Assembly (NCBI RefSeq): GCF_024169315.1
Contig: NZ_JALJWR010000001.1
Span: 5,320,501 to 5,384,500, forward strand
Source of the DNA: Pseudomonas migulae
GTDB lineage: Bacteria; Pseudomonadota; Gammaproteobacteria; Pseudomonadales; Pseudomonadaceae
Direction of reading: 5' to 3'
Length of the DNA: 64,000 nt
Part shown: positions 53,377-63,375 of the stretch, piece after piece
Position numbering within the stretch: the stretch's first letter is position 1
How the letters are laid out: each line of letters opens with the position of its first letter
The notes under the pieces: model-generated
Seen by the model: the letters and a program-made list of their open reading frames with translations, nothing else
What the model was told of the DNA's origin: nothing
The model's database searches: none
Program-made: the position numbers and the translations under genes

Positions 53377-54567
53377 TCACAGCATGCCCCGGGCAACCGC
53401 CCAGTACAGACCGCGGTTGAAGCCGTTCCTGAGCAGGCCGCCGAGTTTGGTCGGCGGAGTCGGTTGGACATCGCACCTGTAGTTGTACCAAAGCGGCATG
53501 CCGGCATTGAGGCCCATTTGTGCCACTGCCTGAACACGTCCGTCGTAGACATCGACGGGACCACCCAGCCGGATCTCGGCGGCAATGTTGTTGGCAATCA
53601 CCGGTGCCTGGTTATGGCACGCACCACCGGCCTTACTGACAGGCAGGTCGACGGTGTCCCCGATCACGTAGACGCCCTCCTGACTGTAGACCTGAAGGGT
53701 TTCATGGTTTGTGGGCAACCAACCTTCGTTGTTCGGTGCTTGAGATGCTCCGGACGCCAGCACCGCATCCACGGCGCGGATCGGCGGCGTTGCCATCAGA
53801 ATGTCGAAGGGCTGCGAGTCGCCTTCTACGGAATAGGCGGTTCTGCTGTCGGGATCGACGCGATCCAGCGTGAACCCACGCTGAAAGCGGATATTTTTCT
53901 GCTCGAAAATACTCGGCAGAATTTCTCCTGTCGGTCGTTGCAGGAACAGGCAGTTACGCAGGAGTTGAGCCGTGGTCGGGTAGGTGTAGATGATTTCCAC
54001 CTTGTCCCGCACGCCACGACGCCGCAAAAAATCATCGAGCATCAAGGTGGTTTCGACGGGCGCGATACCGCATTGATGGGGAACATTCGGTGTTTGCGGG
54101 AAGGACACGGTGATGAAAATCCGGCCTTTTTCGATGGTGCTCAGCTTTTGTGCCAGTTGCCTGGCAGGTTCGTATTGATAGAAGTGATCGCCGGCTTCTT
54201 TCAAACCTTTGATGCGTTCCGGGGCGGGCACGCAACCGGTGGCAATGACCAGAAAATCATAGTTGTAGACTGTGCCGCTGCGGGTTTTCAAGCGTTGCCC
54301 GGGAAAATCGAAACGTGTCACTTCTTCAACGTTGAAGGTAATTTCCGCGCGCAGCAATGAGCGTTCCGGGCGCTTGAGTTCTTCCTTGAAAAACAGGTTG
54401 AACGCCACGTACATGAACGCAGGTTTGTAGAAGTGATCGGGGGAGTTGGACAACAGGGTAATCGAGACTTCGCCGCGCAGGATTTCTGGATACAGCTTGT
54501 TGACCAGTTGATTGGCCAACATCGTTCCACCAACGCCGCCACCGACGATAACTATTCGCTTGCTCAT
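53377..54567 (-). CDS. Sulfide:quinone oxidoreductase-like FAD-dependent oxidoreductase
   Basis: 396 residues from the ATG at 54567 (GGAGGTC upstream). The FAD-binding start is KRIVIVGGGVGGTMLANQLV, with a second Rossmann-type ATG motif (LVIATGCVPAPE) and GVYVIGDTVDLPVSKAGG. Cysteines are at the ATGC position, at HQCG, in RNCLFLQ, and in GGACHNQ. SQR uses three cysteines; HQCGIAP resembles the position of one of them, but I cannot align the full set. It may oxidise sulfide to polysulfide with quinone, or be one of the broader pyridine-nucleotide-disulfide type II NADH dehydrogenase relatives. DUF1641 follows 22 bases downstream. Confidence 0.82.
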   Translation of the reverse strand: MSKRIVIVGGGVGGTMLANQLVNKLYPEILRGEVSITLLSNSPDHFYKPAFMYVAFNLFFKEELKRPERSLLRAEITFNVEEVTRFDFPGQRLKTRSGTVYNYDFLVIATGCVPAPERIKGLKEAGDHFYQYEPARQLAQKLSTIEKGRIFITVSFPQTPNVPHQCGIAPVETTLMLDDFLRRRGVRDKVEIIYTYPTTAQLLRNCLFLQRPTGEILPSIFEQKNIRFQRGFTLDRVDPDSRTAYSVEGDSQPFDILMATPPIRAVDAVLASGASQAPNNEGWLPTNHETLQVYSQEGVYVIGDTVDLPVSKAGGACHNQAPVIANNIAAEIRLGGPVDVYDGRVQAVAQMGLNAGMPLWYNYRCDVQPTPPTKLGGLLRNGFNRGLYWAVARGML

Positions 54568-54759
54568 ACCTGACCTCCGTGGTCTTGGCAGCTTCGCGTA
54601 CAGCATCCGGAGATAACGGAAGAAAAAAAGGACTCCTACTTCGGGCTGGAGAATTTAAACGCACTGATGACTGTATCTGTTGTTGCATGATTCGCCACTT
54701 CATGACGACCAGCGGTCAGCGCCAGCGTTTCCTGCAAGGGGCGACGCTGGCGCCAAGCC

Positions 54760-56019
54760 TTACAACAAACTGATCGGATAGCTGACGATCAACCGGTTCT
54801 CGTCAAACTCGTTGTTGCTGTAGTCGCGGCGCATGGTCGAGTTGCGCCATTTGACGTTCAGGTCCTTCAGCGCACCGCTCTGTACGGTGTAGCCCAGTTC
54901 GCTTTCGCGGCCCCATTCCTTGCCGTCGGTGACGGTGCCGGTGTGGACGTTGTCGCCGCTGATGTAGCGGTTCATCAGGGTCAGGCCGGGAATTCCGAGC
55001 GCGACGAAGTTGTAGTCGTGACGCACTTGCCAGGATTTTTCCTGCGCGTTGTCATAGCTGGAGTTGTAGCTGTCGTTGGCCAGGGTGCCGCCGCTGGTGC
55101 CGTTGACCCGCATCCAGGCGCTGTCGCCGGTGAGTTTTTGCAGGCCGACGTAGAAAGTGTTGCCGCCGTATCTGGCGGAGAGCATTCCCGACCAGGTCTT
55201 GTTGTCCAGGTCACCGGCGCGGGCACTGCCGTCGTCCTTGCCGTAGAAGAAACCGAGGTTGGCGCCCAGGGTCCAGTCGCCGACGGGCTGGGTGTGAACC
55301 AGGTTGATGTATTGCTGGCTGTAGATGTCCTTGAGTTCGGCGTTCCACAGGCCGATTTGCGTGCGCTTTTCGTTGAACAGGTATTCGCCGCCCTGGAAGT
55401 TGAAGCGGTCCGAGGTGAACGCCGCTTTGCCGGTCATCGACATGTCGCTCATGCTGCTGTCGTCACGCGGGCTATTCTGGCGGAACTGACCGCCGTAGAG
55501 CGTCAGGCCGTTGATTTCCTTCGACGTGATCTGGCCGCCGCGGAAGGTTTGCGGCAGCGAGCGCCCATCGTCCGAACGCAGGATCGGCAGCACCGGCATC
55601 CATTCGCCGACCTTCACTTCGGTCTGCGACAGCCTGGCCTTGAACGCCACGTTGGTGCGACCAAAGCTGTCCGCCGGGCGGCCGTCGTGATCCAGCGGCA
55701 GCAGTTGCGTGCCACCGGTGCCTTTGCCGCCGTCGAGCTTCACCGAGTACAGCCCCAGCACATCCATGCCGAACCCGACGGTGCCCTGGGTGAACCCGGA
55801 CTTCGCGTCGAGGATGAAACTTTGCGTCCACTCTTCAGCCTTGCCCTGCGCCTTGGTCGGGTTGGTGAAGTTGCGGTTGATGTAGAAGTTGCGCAGGTTG
55901 AGGTTGACCTTGGCTCCTTCGACAAAACCTGACTCCTCGGCCGTGGCGGGCAGGGCCGCGCCGGTCAGCGCGATGGCGATCAGGCCGGGGAAGACGTACT
56001 GCGCAGTGGAAGGCGTCAT
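54760..56019 (-). CDS. OprD-family outer membrane porin
   Basis: 419 residues from the ATG at 56019; an in-frame ATG at 56100 lies before the signal peptide. MTPSTAQYVFPGLIAIALTGAALPATA is a signal peptide ending in ATA-E. The mature part is the 18-strand OprD pattern: GFVEGAKVNLNLRNFYINRNF, EWTQSFILDAKSGFTQGTVGFGMD (keywords EWTQSFILD and GTVGFGMD), NGLTLYGGQF, GVNGTSGGTL, and the terminal DENRLIVSYPISLL ending in a hydrophobic residue. OprD members carry basic amino acids or, in the OpdK/OccK group, aromatic and other carboxylates; proximity to the pca cluster suggests an aromatic acid but does not prove it. Confidence 0.9.
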   Translation of the reverse strand: MTPSTAQYVFPGLIAIALTGAALPATAEESGFVEGAKVNLNLRNFYINRNFTNPTKAQGKAEEWTQSFILDAKSGFTQGTVGFGMDVLGLYSVKLDGGKGTGGTQLLPLDHDGRPADSFGRTNVAFKARLSQTEVKVGEWMPVLPILRSDDGRSLPQTFRGGQITSKEINGLTLYGGQFRQNSPRDDSSMSDMSMTGKAAFTSDRFNFQGGEYLFNEKRTQIGLWNAELKDIYSQQYINLVHTQPVGDWTLGANLGFFYGKDDGSARAGDLDNKTWSGMLSARYGGNTFYVGLQKLTGDSAWMRVNGTSGGTLANDSYNSSYDNAQEKSWQVRHDYNFVALGIPGLTLMNRYISGDNVHTGTVTDGKEWGRESELGYTVQSGALKDLNVKWRNSTMRRDYSNNEFDENRLIVSYPISLL

Positions 56020-56283
56020 GTGCTCGGTCTCTCTTGTTTTCAGGGATGCAACGGGTTGAGGCCGCAACGTTCGGGTTGCAGACAAAAGATTCGGATTCAA
56101 ATGAAACGGGGCGAGATCAGCCGGACAGGGCAGGGCGCGGGGGCATGGTGTCGAACCTGTTGTTATTGGTTTTGTGTGGCGAATGGTGCGGGGAATGAAC
56201 TGGATGGTTCAATTGGTAAAAGCGGGTTTTGGGCGGTTATCGAACGTAAGATTGATCGGAGTTTCGGGTTGCCTCTGCTGGCC

Positions 56284-56372
56284 CTTTCGCGAGCAAGCCC
56301 GCTCCCACATTTAACCGCATTCCAACTGGAGAAACTCGGTCGAATGTGGGAGCGGGCTTGCTCGCGAAGGGG
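56284..56372. repeat. REP doublet 11 (GCGGGCTTGCTC type)
   Basis: Arms CTTTCGCGAGCAAGCCCGCT and AGCGGGCTTGCTCGCGAAGG flank a 38-base spacer between the porin and efflux genes. Confidence 0.92.
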
Positions 56373-56407
56373 CCAATATTGCCAACACACCTTTTCCCGC
56401 CGCCAAC

Positions 56408-56432
56408 AAAAAGCCCACCAAAAGGTGGGCTT
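56408..56432 (-). terminator. Terminator of the emhABC operon
   Basis: AAGCCCACC-AAAA-GGTGGGCTT lies 20 bases past the emhC stop, with the T-rich side (AAAAA on the plus strand) in the orientation needed for the minus-strand transcript. Confidence 0.9.
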
Positions 56433-56451
56433 CGTGTTTACAGCAGCACGA

Positions 56452-57912
56452 TCAGAACAACTTCAGCTTCGGCGCTTCTTCTTTCAGCGGCTCGACTTTC
56501 GCGGTCTGCTCATTCCAGCCACCGCCCAGTGCCTTGTACAGATTCACGGCGCTGGTCAGTTGCGCCAAACGGTCGGTGATCAGCGCCTGTTGGGCACTGA
56601 ACAGCTGACGCTGGGCATCGAGGAAAGTCAGGTTGCTGTCGACGCCGATGCGATAACGACGCTCGGCCAGACGGTAGTAGTCCTGGTTGGCGGTGACAAA
56701 ATCACGCTGGGCCTGCAACTGCTCGGTGTAGGTCTGGCGGGCGGCCAGGCCGTCGGCGACTTCCTGGAAGGCCGTTTGAATGGACTTCTCGTAGTTCGCC
56801 ACGCCGATGTCTTTCTGGATTTTCGAGTAATCCAGGCTGGCGCGCAGGCTGCCGGCGTTGAAGATCGGCAGGTTGATCTGCGGCTGGAACAACCAGGTGC
56901 CCGAACCACCCTTGAACAGACCGGACAGGTCCGGGCTCAGGGTACCGGCGTTGGCAGTCAGGCTGATGCTCGGGAAGAACGCTGCCCGTGCCGCGCCGAT
57001 GTTGGCGTTGGCCGCTTTCAGGTTGTATTCGGCCTGGAGGATGTCCGGACGACGTTGCAGCAAGTCTGACGGCAGGCCGGGCGGTACGTCGCTCAGCAGG
57101 TCGTCAGACAGCGGCTTGGCTTCTTGCAGATTGGCCGGGATGCCGGTGCCGAGCAGCAGCACCAGGCTGTTTTCATCCTGGGCAACCTGACGCGTGTAAC
57201 GAGCCAGTTGCGCGCGGGCGTTTTCCACCGAGGTACGCGACTGCGCCAGATCCAGTGCGGAAGCTACGCCCACTTCGTTGCTGCGGGAGGTGAGCTTGTA
57301 GCTCTCCTCGAACGCACCGAGGGTGTCCTGAGTCAGTTTGCGCAGCTCTTTGTCAGCCTGCCAGGTCAGGTAGGCATTCGCCACGCTGGCCACCAGGCTG
57401 ATTTGCGTGCTGCGACGGCCTTCTTCAGTGGCGAAGTACTGCTGCAGCGCTTCTTCGCTCAGGCTGCGAACCCGACCGAACAGGTCGAGTTCATAAGCAC
57501 TGATGCCGACGGTGGCGGAGTAGGAACTGGTGATCCCTGCCTGGCCCGTTTGCGAAGCATCCGCCGGAACCCGCTGGCGGGTGCCGGTGCCATTGGCTGA
57601 AATGGCCGGGTACAGGTCCGCACGCTGGATGCGGTACTGCGCCGCGAACGCGTCGATGTTCAGCGCCGCGACACGCAGGTCACGGTTGTTTTCCAGGGCG
57701 ACCTGGATCAGCTGTTGCAATGCCGGGTCATGGAAAAACTGCTTCCAGCCCTGTTCGGCAGCGGCCTGTGCAGGCGCCTGGGCCGGCGAATACGCCGGAC
57801 CTTGTGGGTACTGCGCTGCCACCGGTGCTTCAGGCTGCTGATAATCGGGTATCAGCGAGCAGCCGCTCAGCACGAAGGCCGCGACTGCGATGGAGAGTAG
57901 CGACTTGCTCAT
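56452..57912 (-). CDS. emhC: RND efflux outer membrane channel (EmhC/TtgC/OprM type)
   Basis: 486 residues. The lipobox is LSGC (Cys18), giving a lipoprotein signal and acylation. The body is the TolC/OprM repeat: [48 protein letters not shown] (two copies of the DPALQ/E and AR repeat are visible), and [33 protein letters not shown] (key motif RRPDI). It is the outer channel of the tripartite pump. Its ATG overlaps the emhB stop by four bases (ATGA), so the two are coupled. Confidence 0.95.
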   Translation of the reverse strand: MSKSLLSIAVAAFVLSGCSLIPDYQQPEAPVAAQYPQGPAYSPAQAPAQAAAEQGWKQFFHDPALQQLIQVALENNRDLRVAALNIDAFAAQYRIQRADLYPAISANGTGTRQRVPADASQTGQAGITSSYSATVGISAYELDLFGRVRSLSEEALQQYFATEEGRRSTQISLVASVANAYLTWQADKELRKLTQDTLGAFEESYKLTSRSNEVGVASALDLAQSRTSVENARAQLARYTRQVAQDENSLVLLLGTGIPANLQEAKPLSDDLLSDVPPGLPSDLLQRRPDILQAEYNLKAANANIGAARAAFFPSISLTANAGTLSPDLSGLFKGGSGTWLFQPQINLPIFNAGSLRASLDYSKIQKDIGVANYEKSIQTAFQEVADGLAARQTYTEQLQAQRDFVTANQDYYRLAERRYRIGVDSNLTFLDAQRQLFSAQQALITDRLAQLTSAVNLYKALGGGWNEQTAKVEPLKEEAPKLKLF

Positions 57913-60900
57913 TGGCCAGCCTCTTTAGAAGGTTCAATAGCGTCGTCCTGATCGGCGGTTTTGCGCTGACCCATGGCCGACACGGTGACGAAGAACAGTG
58001 GGACCCAGAAGATCGCCAGGACCGTGGCGGTGATCATACCGCCAATAACGCCCGTACCGATCGCATGCTGGCTGCCCGAACCGGCGCCCGTGGAAATCGC
58101 CAGGGGTACCACGCCGAGGACGAAGGCGAGCGAGGTCATGATGATCGGTCGCAGACGCATCCGGCACGCCTCGATCGCCGCGTCGCGCAGGCTGCGCCCT
58201 TGCTCATGCAGTTCCTTGGCGAACTCGACGATCAGAATGGCGTTTTTCGCCGCCAGACCGATGGTTGTCAAGAGGCCCACCTGGAAGTACACGTCGTTGG
58301 ACAGGCCGCGCAGACTGGTCGCCAGCAGCGCACCGATGATCCCCAGCGGCACCACCAGCATCACCGCGATCGGAATCGACCAGCTTTCATAGAGCGCCGC
58401 CAGACACAGGAACACCATCAGCAACGACAAGGCGTACAACGCCGGAGCTTGCGAGCCCGACAGACGTTCCTCGTACGACAGACCGGTCCAGGAAATACCG
58501 ACACCCGCCGGCAGTTTCAAGGCGAGGGCTTCGACTTCGGCCATCGCTTCACCGGTGGAATAACCCGGTGCAGGGGAACCGAGGATTTCCACCGCTTCCA
58601 CGCCGTTGTAACGGGCCAGTTTCGGCGAACCGTAGATCCACTCACCCTTGGCGAACGCGGTGAACGGAACCATGGTGCCGGCGCTGTTGCGCACGTACCA
58701 CTTCTTCAGGTCTTCGGGGCTCATGCGCGCACCCGGCTGGCCTTGCACGTAAACCTTCTTCACCCGACCACGGTCGATGAAGTCGTTCACATAGCTACTG
58801 CCCAGGGCAATCGACAGGGTGTTGTTGATGTCGGCGATGGTAATGCCCAGCGCGCTGGCCTTTTCGTCGTCGATTTCCAACTGGTATTGCGGCTCGTCGT
58901 TCAGACCGTTCGGGCGCACTTGGGTCAGCACTTTGCTTTGCGCCGCCATGCCGAGGAACTGGTTACGGGCAGCCATCAGCTTTTCGTGACCGATACCGGC
59001 GCGGTCCTGCAGGAACACGTCGAAACCGGTGGCGTTACCCAGTTCCAGTACTGCGGGTGGCGCGAACGCAAACACCATGGCGTCACGGAAGGTGAAGAAG
59101 TGCTGTTGGGCACGGGCCGCGACTTTGAACACGTTGTTGTCGGCGTTACGTTCATCCCACGGTTTCATCATGATGAACGCCATGCCCGAACTCTGGCCAC
59201 GGCCGGCGAAGTTGAAGCCGGTCACGGTAAACACCGAGTTCACCGCATCGCCTTCACCGCCATCCTTGCTCGGACGCAGCAGGTATTCACGCATCTGGTC
59301 CACGACCACTTGGGTGCGCTGGGCCGTCGAACCGGCGGGGGTCTGCACCTGGGCGAACAGTACACCCTGGTCTTCTTCCGGCAGGAACGCCGTTGGAATG
59401 CGGGTGAACAGCCAGATCATGCCGACCACGATGATGAGGTACGCCAGCAGGTACGGCGCCTTGTGCGTAAGCATGTTGCCCACGCCTCGCTCGTAGCTGC
59501 GTACGCCACGGTCGAAATTGCGGTTGAACCAACCGAAGAAGCCGCGTTTCGGTGTGCCGTGCTCGCCTTTCGGAATCGCCTTGAGCATGGTGGCGCAGAG
59601 TGCCGGCGTGAAGATCAGTGCGACCAACACGGACAGCGCCATGGCCGAAACGATGGTGATCGAGAACTGCTTGTAGATCACACCAGTGGAGCCACTGAAG
59701 AACGCCATCGGCAGCAGTACCGCCGACAGCACCAGCGCAATACCCACCAGCGCACCCTGGATCTGCCCCATGGATTTCTTGGTGGCCTCCTTGGGTGACA
59801 GGCCTTCTTCGCTCATGACCCGCTCGACGTTTTCCACCACCACGATGGCATCGTCCACCAGCAAGCCGATGGCCAGCACCATACCGAACATGGTCAGGGT
59901 GTTGATGCTGAAACCGAATGCCGCCAGGATCCCGAACGTACCCAGCAATACCACCGGCACCGTCATCGTGGTGATGACCGTGGCGCGGAAGTTTTGCAGG
60001 AACAGGAACATCACCAGGAACACCAGCACGATCGCTTCGACCAGAGTTTCAACCACACCCTTGATCGACTCGGTCACCACTGGAGTGGTGTCGTAAGGGA
60101 ATACCACTTCCATACCTTGCGGGAAGAATGGCTTGAGGCTGTCGATGGTCTTGCGCAGGGCTTTCGCCGTGTCGAGTGCGTTGGCACCGTTCGCCAGTTT
60201 CACCGCGAGGCCGGAAGCCGGGGCGCCGTTGAACTGGGCGTTGATGCTGTAGTTCTCGCCACCCAGACCGACATCGGCGACATCTCTCAAGCGAACCTGG
60301 GAGCCGTCCTTGTTGACTTTGAGCAGGATTTTATTGAATTGCTCAGCGGTCTGCAGGCGGGTCTTGCCGATGATCGTCGCGTTCAACTGAGTGCCGGGCA
60401 GGGCAGGCAGGCCGCCGAGCTGGCCGGACGAAACCTGGACGTTTTGCGCGGCGATGGCGGTCTTGACGTCGATCGGGGTCAGGTTGAAGTTGTTCAACTT
60501 GGCCGGGTCGAGCCAGATACGCATGGCGTACTGGGAACCGAACACCTGGAAGTCGCCCACGCCGGCTGTCCGCGAGATCGGATCCTGCATGTTGGACACG
60601 ATGTAGTTCGACAGGTCGTCCTTGGTCATGCTGCCGTCACGCGAGACCACGCCGATCACCAGCAGGAAGTTCTTCACCGCCTTGGTGACGCGGATACCTT
60701 GCTGCTGTACTTCTTGCGGCAACAGCGGGGTGGCCAGGTTCAGTTTGTTCTGGACCTGAACCTGCGCGGTATCGGAGTTGGTGCCTTGCTCGAAGGTCGC
60801 AGTGATCGTCATGGTGCCGTCAGAGTTACTTTCCGAGGACACATAACGCAGGTTGTCGATACCGTTGAGCTGCTGTTCGATCACCTGTACCACGGTGTCT

Positions 60901-61073
60901 TGCACGGTTTGCGCGGAAGCGCCCGGGTACGCCACGGAAATGGCGATCGCCGGAGGTGCAATGCTCGGGTACTGGTTGATCGGCAACTTGAGGATCGATA
61001 GAGCCCCGACCAGCATGATCACCAGGGCAATTACCCAGGCGAAAATCGGACGGTCGATAAAAAATTTCGACAT
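57909..61073 (-). CDS. emhB: RND multidrug efflux transporter (EmhB/TtgB/MexB type)
   Basis: 1054 residues, the HAE1 RND length. It extrudes toxic compounds (polycyclic hydrocarbons, chloramphenicol, other drugs in EmhABC/TtgABC) using the proton gradient. Twelve spans with two large periplasmic loops; starts [20 protein letters not shown]. The proton-relay aspartates are the pair in [17 protein letters not shown] (span 4, about residues 407-408) and the lysine in span 10 (near [16 protein letters not shown]). The C-terminal tail is polar. Close match to P. putida TtgB/P. fluorescens EmhB by recall. Confidence 0.95.
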   Translation of the reverse strand: MSKFFIDRPIFAWVIALVIMLVGALSILKLPINQYPSIAPPAIAISVAYPGASAQTVQDTVVQVIEQQLNGIDNLRYVSSESNSDGTMTITATFEQGTNSDTAQVQVQNKLNLATPLLPQEVQQQGIRVTKAVKNFLLVIGVVSRDGSMTKDDLSNYIVSNMQDPISRTAGVGDFQVFGSQYAMRIWLDPAKLNNFNLTPIDVKTAIAAQNVQVSSGQLGGLPALPGTQLNATIIGKTRLQTAEQFNKILLKVNKDGSQVRLRDVADVGLGGENYSINAQFNGAPASGLAVKLANGANALDTAKALRKTIDSLKPFFPQGMEVVFPYDTTPVVTESIKGVVETLVEAIVLVFLVMFLFLQNFRATVITTMTVPVVLLGTFGILAAFGFSINTLTMFGMVLAIGLLVDDAIVVVENVERVMSEEGLSPKEATKKSMGQIQGALVGIALVLSAVLLPMAFFSGSTGVIYKQFSITIVSAMALSVLVALIFTPALCATMLKAIPKGEHGTPKRGFFGWFNRNFDRGVRSYERGVGNMLTHKAPYLLAYLIIVVGMIWLFTRIPTAFLPEEDQGVLFAQVQTPAGSTAQRTQVVVDQMREYLLRPSKDGGEGDAVNSVFTVTGFNFAGRGQSSGMAFIMMKPWDERNADNNVFKVAARAQQHFFTFRDAMVFAFAPPAVLELGNATGFDVFLQDRAGIGHEKLMAARNQFLGMAAQSKVLTQVRPNGLNDEPQYQLEIDDEKASALGITIADINNTLSIALGSSYVNDFIDRGRVKKVYVQGQPGARMSPEDLKKWYVRNSAGTMVPFTAFAKGEWIYGSPKLARYNGVEAVEILGSPAPGYSTGEAMAEVEALALKLPAGVGISWTGLSYEERLSGSQAPALYALSLLMVFLCLAALYESWSIPIAVMLVVPLGIIGALLATSLRGLSNDVYFQVGLLTTIGLAAKNAILIVEFAKELHEQGRSLRDAAIEACRMRLRPIIMTSLAFVLGVVPLAISTGAGSGSQHAIGTGVIGGMITATVLAIFWVPLFFVTVSAMGQRKTADQDDAIEPSKEAGQ

Positions 61074-61076
61074 GGT

Positions 61077-62234
61077 TTACTCCCCTTTGCCGCTGGAAGC
61101 CTTGCTAGCTGCCTGTGCGGGGGCCGGGTTCTTTGCGCCAACGTTAGTCGCCTCACTGGCCTTGACTTCAATGCCGGGTTTGACGAATTGCAGTCCTTCG
61201 GTGATCAGGCGATCGCCGGCCTTCAGGCCGTCCTCGATCAGCCACTGGCTGCCGACAGTGCGGCTGGCCTTGAGCTGACGCAGTTCGACCTTGTTGTCCG
61301 GACCGACGACCAGCGCGGTCGGGGAGCCTTTGAGGTCGCGGGTCACACCTTGTTGCGGCGCCAGGATCGCGGCGGCGTTGACGCCGGCCTGAAGCTGGGC
61401 GTGAACGAACATGCCGGGCAGCAGAGTGTGATCCGGGTTCGGGAACACCGCACGCAAGGTCACAGAGCCGGTGGTCTGGTCAACCGAGACTTCGGAGAAC
61501 TCGAGCTTGCCGTCCAGCTTGTACTGGCTGCCGTCTTCGAGGGTCAGCTTGACTGCGGCCGAGTTGTCGCCGGCCTTTTGCAGGCGCCCGCTTTCCAGTT
61601 CGCGGCGCAGTTCAAGCAGCTCCACGGAAGACTGGGTGACGTCGACGTAGATCGGGTCGAGTTGCTGGATCACCGCCATGGCATCGGCCTGGCCACTGGT
61701 GACCAGTGCGCCTTCGGTCACGCTGGAACGGCCGATACGGCCCGAAATGGGCGCATAGACCTTGGTGTAGCGCACATTGATCTGGGCGCTTTGCAGGGCG
61801 GCTTCCGATTGCAGGCGGTTGGCCAGGGCGGTGTCGTATTCCTGACGGCTCACGGCCTGTTCGTTGACCAGTTGCTTGTAGCGATCGGAGATCGATTTGG
61901 TCTGTTGCAGATTGGCTTCGGCGCTTTTCAGCGTGGCTTCATAAACGGCTGGATCGATCTGATACAGCTGCTGGCCGGCCTTGACGTCGCCGCCTTCCTT
62001 GAACAGACGCTTGAGAATGATGCCGTTGACCTGAGGACGAACTTCGGCAATGCGATAGGCGCTGGTGCGGCCTGGCAGTTCGGACGTCAGGGTGAAGGCT
62101 TGAGATTGCAGGGTTACAACGCCGACCTGAGGGGGTGGCGGGGCCGGCGCCGCTTCTTCCTTTTTGCATCCGCTGAGCAGCGATGCCAAGGCGACGGCAG
62201 TGACCAGAGCGGTAACAGCTGGCTTGAATTGCAT
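61077..62234 (-). CDS. emhA: RND efflux periplasmic adaptor (EmhA/TtgA/MexA type)
   Basis: 385 residues from the ATG at 62234 (GAGG upstream, then TTTTC). The lipobox LSGC (Cys23 by approximate count) anchors it to the inner membrane. The adaptor joins EmhB to EmhC. GVVTLQSQAFTLTSELPGRTSAYRIAEVRPQVNGI (key ELPGRTSAYRIAEVRPQV) and KLEFSEVSVDQTTGSVTLRAVFPNP are the lipoyl and barrel blocks. Only 3 bases separate it from emhB, so all three genes form one operon. Confidence 0.96.
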   Translation of the reverse strand: MQFKPAVTALVTAVALASLLSGCKKEEAAPAPPPPQVGVVTLQSQAFTLTSELPGRTSAYRIAEVRPQVNGIILKRLFKEGGDVKAGQQLYQIDPAVYEATLKSAEANLQQTKSISDRYKQLVNEQAVSRQEYDTALANRLQSEAALQSAQINVRYTKVYAPISGRIGRSSVTEGALVTSGQADAMAVIQQLDPIYVDVTQSSVELLELRRELESGRLQKAGDNSAAVKLTLEDGSQYKLDGKLEFSEVSVDQTTGSVTLRAVFPNPDHTLLPGMFVHAQLQAGVNAAAILAPQQGVTRDLKGSPTALVVGPDNKVELRQLKASRTVGSQWLIEDGLKAGDRLITEGLQFVKPGIEVKASEATNVGAKNPAPAQAASKASSGKGE

Positions 62235-62316
62235 GAAAATCCTCGGGTCAGGCGCGCAAATTGCGCACAAGAAATGTGGAAGGGTAAAAAATGTGCGCTG
62301 AGTGGATAAGTAGCTT

Positions 62317-62357
62317 GCTAAGGAATATACTTACGTTCATGGTTGTTTGTAAATACC
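62317..62357. promoter_or_regulatory. TtgR/EmhR operator in the emhA-emhR intergenic region
   Basis: The minus strand reads GGTATTTACAAACAACCATG followed by AACGTAAGTATATTCCTTAG. This is nearly the TtgR operator described upstream of ttgABC (TTACAAACAACCATGAATGTAA core), including the imperfect dyad TTAC/GTAA. It covers the likely promoters of emhABC and possibly emhR; drugs binding EmhR would release it. Confidence 0.85.
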
Positions 62358-62500
62358 TTGGCTGCGTACCCACATCGTTACAAAAGCCGTTTCAAAGGTT
62401 CGAATTGTAGGCCGGGGACGACACCCAAGAGCGTTCGCCCCACTTTTATTCAGCGGATGTTCAGGCATCGCTGATGCACCCTGATTGAGGTTGTACTGCC

Positions 62501-63133
62501 ATGGTCCGTCGTACCAAAGAGGAAGCTCAAGAAACCCGTAGCCAGATACTCGAAGCGGCAGAGAAAGCCTTTTACGAACGGGGCGTAGCGCGCACGACAC
62601 TGGCGGACATCGCGACCCTGGCGGGCGTCACGCGCGGGGCCATCTACTGGCATTTCAGTAACAAGGCGGATCTGGTGCAGGCCATGCTCGACACCTTGCA
62701 TGAGCCGCTGGACGAAATGGCCAAGGCCAGTGAAAGCGAAGATGAACTCGACCCGTTGGGTTGCATGCGCAAGCTGCTGATTCATTTGTTTCATCAAGTT
62801 GCCCTGGACCCGAAAACCCGCCGCATCAATGAGATTTTGTTTCACAAGTGCGAATTCACCGATGAAATGTGCGATCTGCGCCAGCAGCGCCGAGAGGTCA
62901 GCCTCGATTGCAATGTGCGAATCGCCCTGGCCCTTACCAATGCGGTGAATCGGGGGCAGTTGCCGGACAATCTCGACACGGCCCGCGCGGCCATCAGCCT
63001 GCATGCCTACATTGACGGCATCCTGTACCAGTGGCTATTGGCGCCCGACAGTTTTCAACTGCACACCGAAGCCGAGCGTTGGGTCGATACAGGGTTGGAG
63101 ATGCTGCGTTTCAGTCCCAGCCTGCGCAAATGA
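62501..63133 (+). CDS. emhR: TetR-family repressor of the efflux operon (EmhR/TtgR)
   Basis: 210 residues, the TtgR length. N-terminal helix-turn-helix: [22 protein letters not shown], then [30 protein letters not shown] region (recognition helix TRGAIYWHF). The ligand-binding part keeps the TtgR-like stretch [37 protein letters not shown] (keywords [15 protein letters not shown]) and [12 protein letters not shown]. It is divergent from emhABC with the operator in between. The C terminus ([17 protein letters not shown]) is typical. Confidence 0.95.
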   Translation: MVRRTKEEAQETRSQILEAAEKAFYERGVARTTLADIATLAGVTRGAIYWHFSNKADLVQAMLDTLHEPLDEMAKASESEDELDPLGCMRKLLIHLFHQVALDPKTRRINEILFHKCEFTDEMCDLRQQRREVSLDCNVRIALALTNAVNRGQLPDNLDTARAAISLHAYIDGILYQWLLAPDSFQLHTEAERWVDTGLEMLRFSPSLRK

Positions 63134-63325
63134 AACAAAATGCGTAATTGGATCCGCTTGTGTCAACCGTTGAAGCCGCAGATGAACGGTTCTTCACGCG
63201 CTCTATGGCAATGGGGTGCTTTTATATACGCCCGTTCGTTTGGTTGACAGGTCGCAAGCCCAGTATTTTGTAGGAATTTTGTGTCTAGTCTGTGAGCGGA
63301 TGTGCATATCGGCGTCAGGTAATAA

Positions 63326-63357
63326 AAAAGCCCCAGCTCTTTCGAGTCGGGGCTTTT
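63326..63357 (-). terminator. Terminator between emhR and xenB (bidirectional)
   Basis: AAAAGCCCC-AGCTC...GAGT-CGGGGCTTTT, with A and T runs on both sides, 18 bases beyond the xenB stop and 190 beyond emhR's. Confidence 0.88.
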
Positions 63358-63375
63358 GCGTTTCAAGGAGGACGG

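Larger units (their letters stand above)
56020..56451. other. Intergenic region between the OprD-type porin gene and emhC
   Basis: 432 bases. It holds REP doublet 11 and a terminator; the right-hand side of the porin gene (56020-56280) should contain its promoter. Short open frames here lack start signals. Confidence 0.6.

Noticed and set aside
52980..53597. 205-residue version of the DUF1641 protein
   Set aside because: The first 81 residues lie inside the flavoprotein gene in another frame; the ATG at 53354 has GGAGGA and begins the family domain.
5331..56372. Evenly similar short repeats as a possible CRISPR array
   Set aside because: The copies are kilobases apart, in inverted pairs and between unrelated genes; they are REP doublets, not clustered direct repeats with spacers.
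57720..59798. 692-residue plus-strand open frame
   Set aside because: Antisense to emhB and emhC, whose motifs and length are certain; no start signal.
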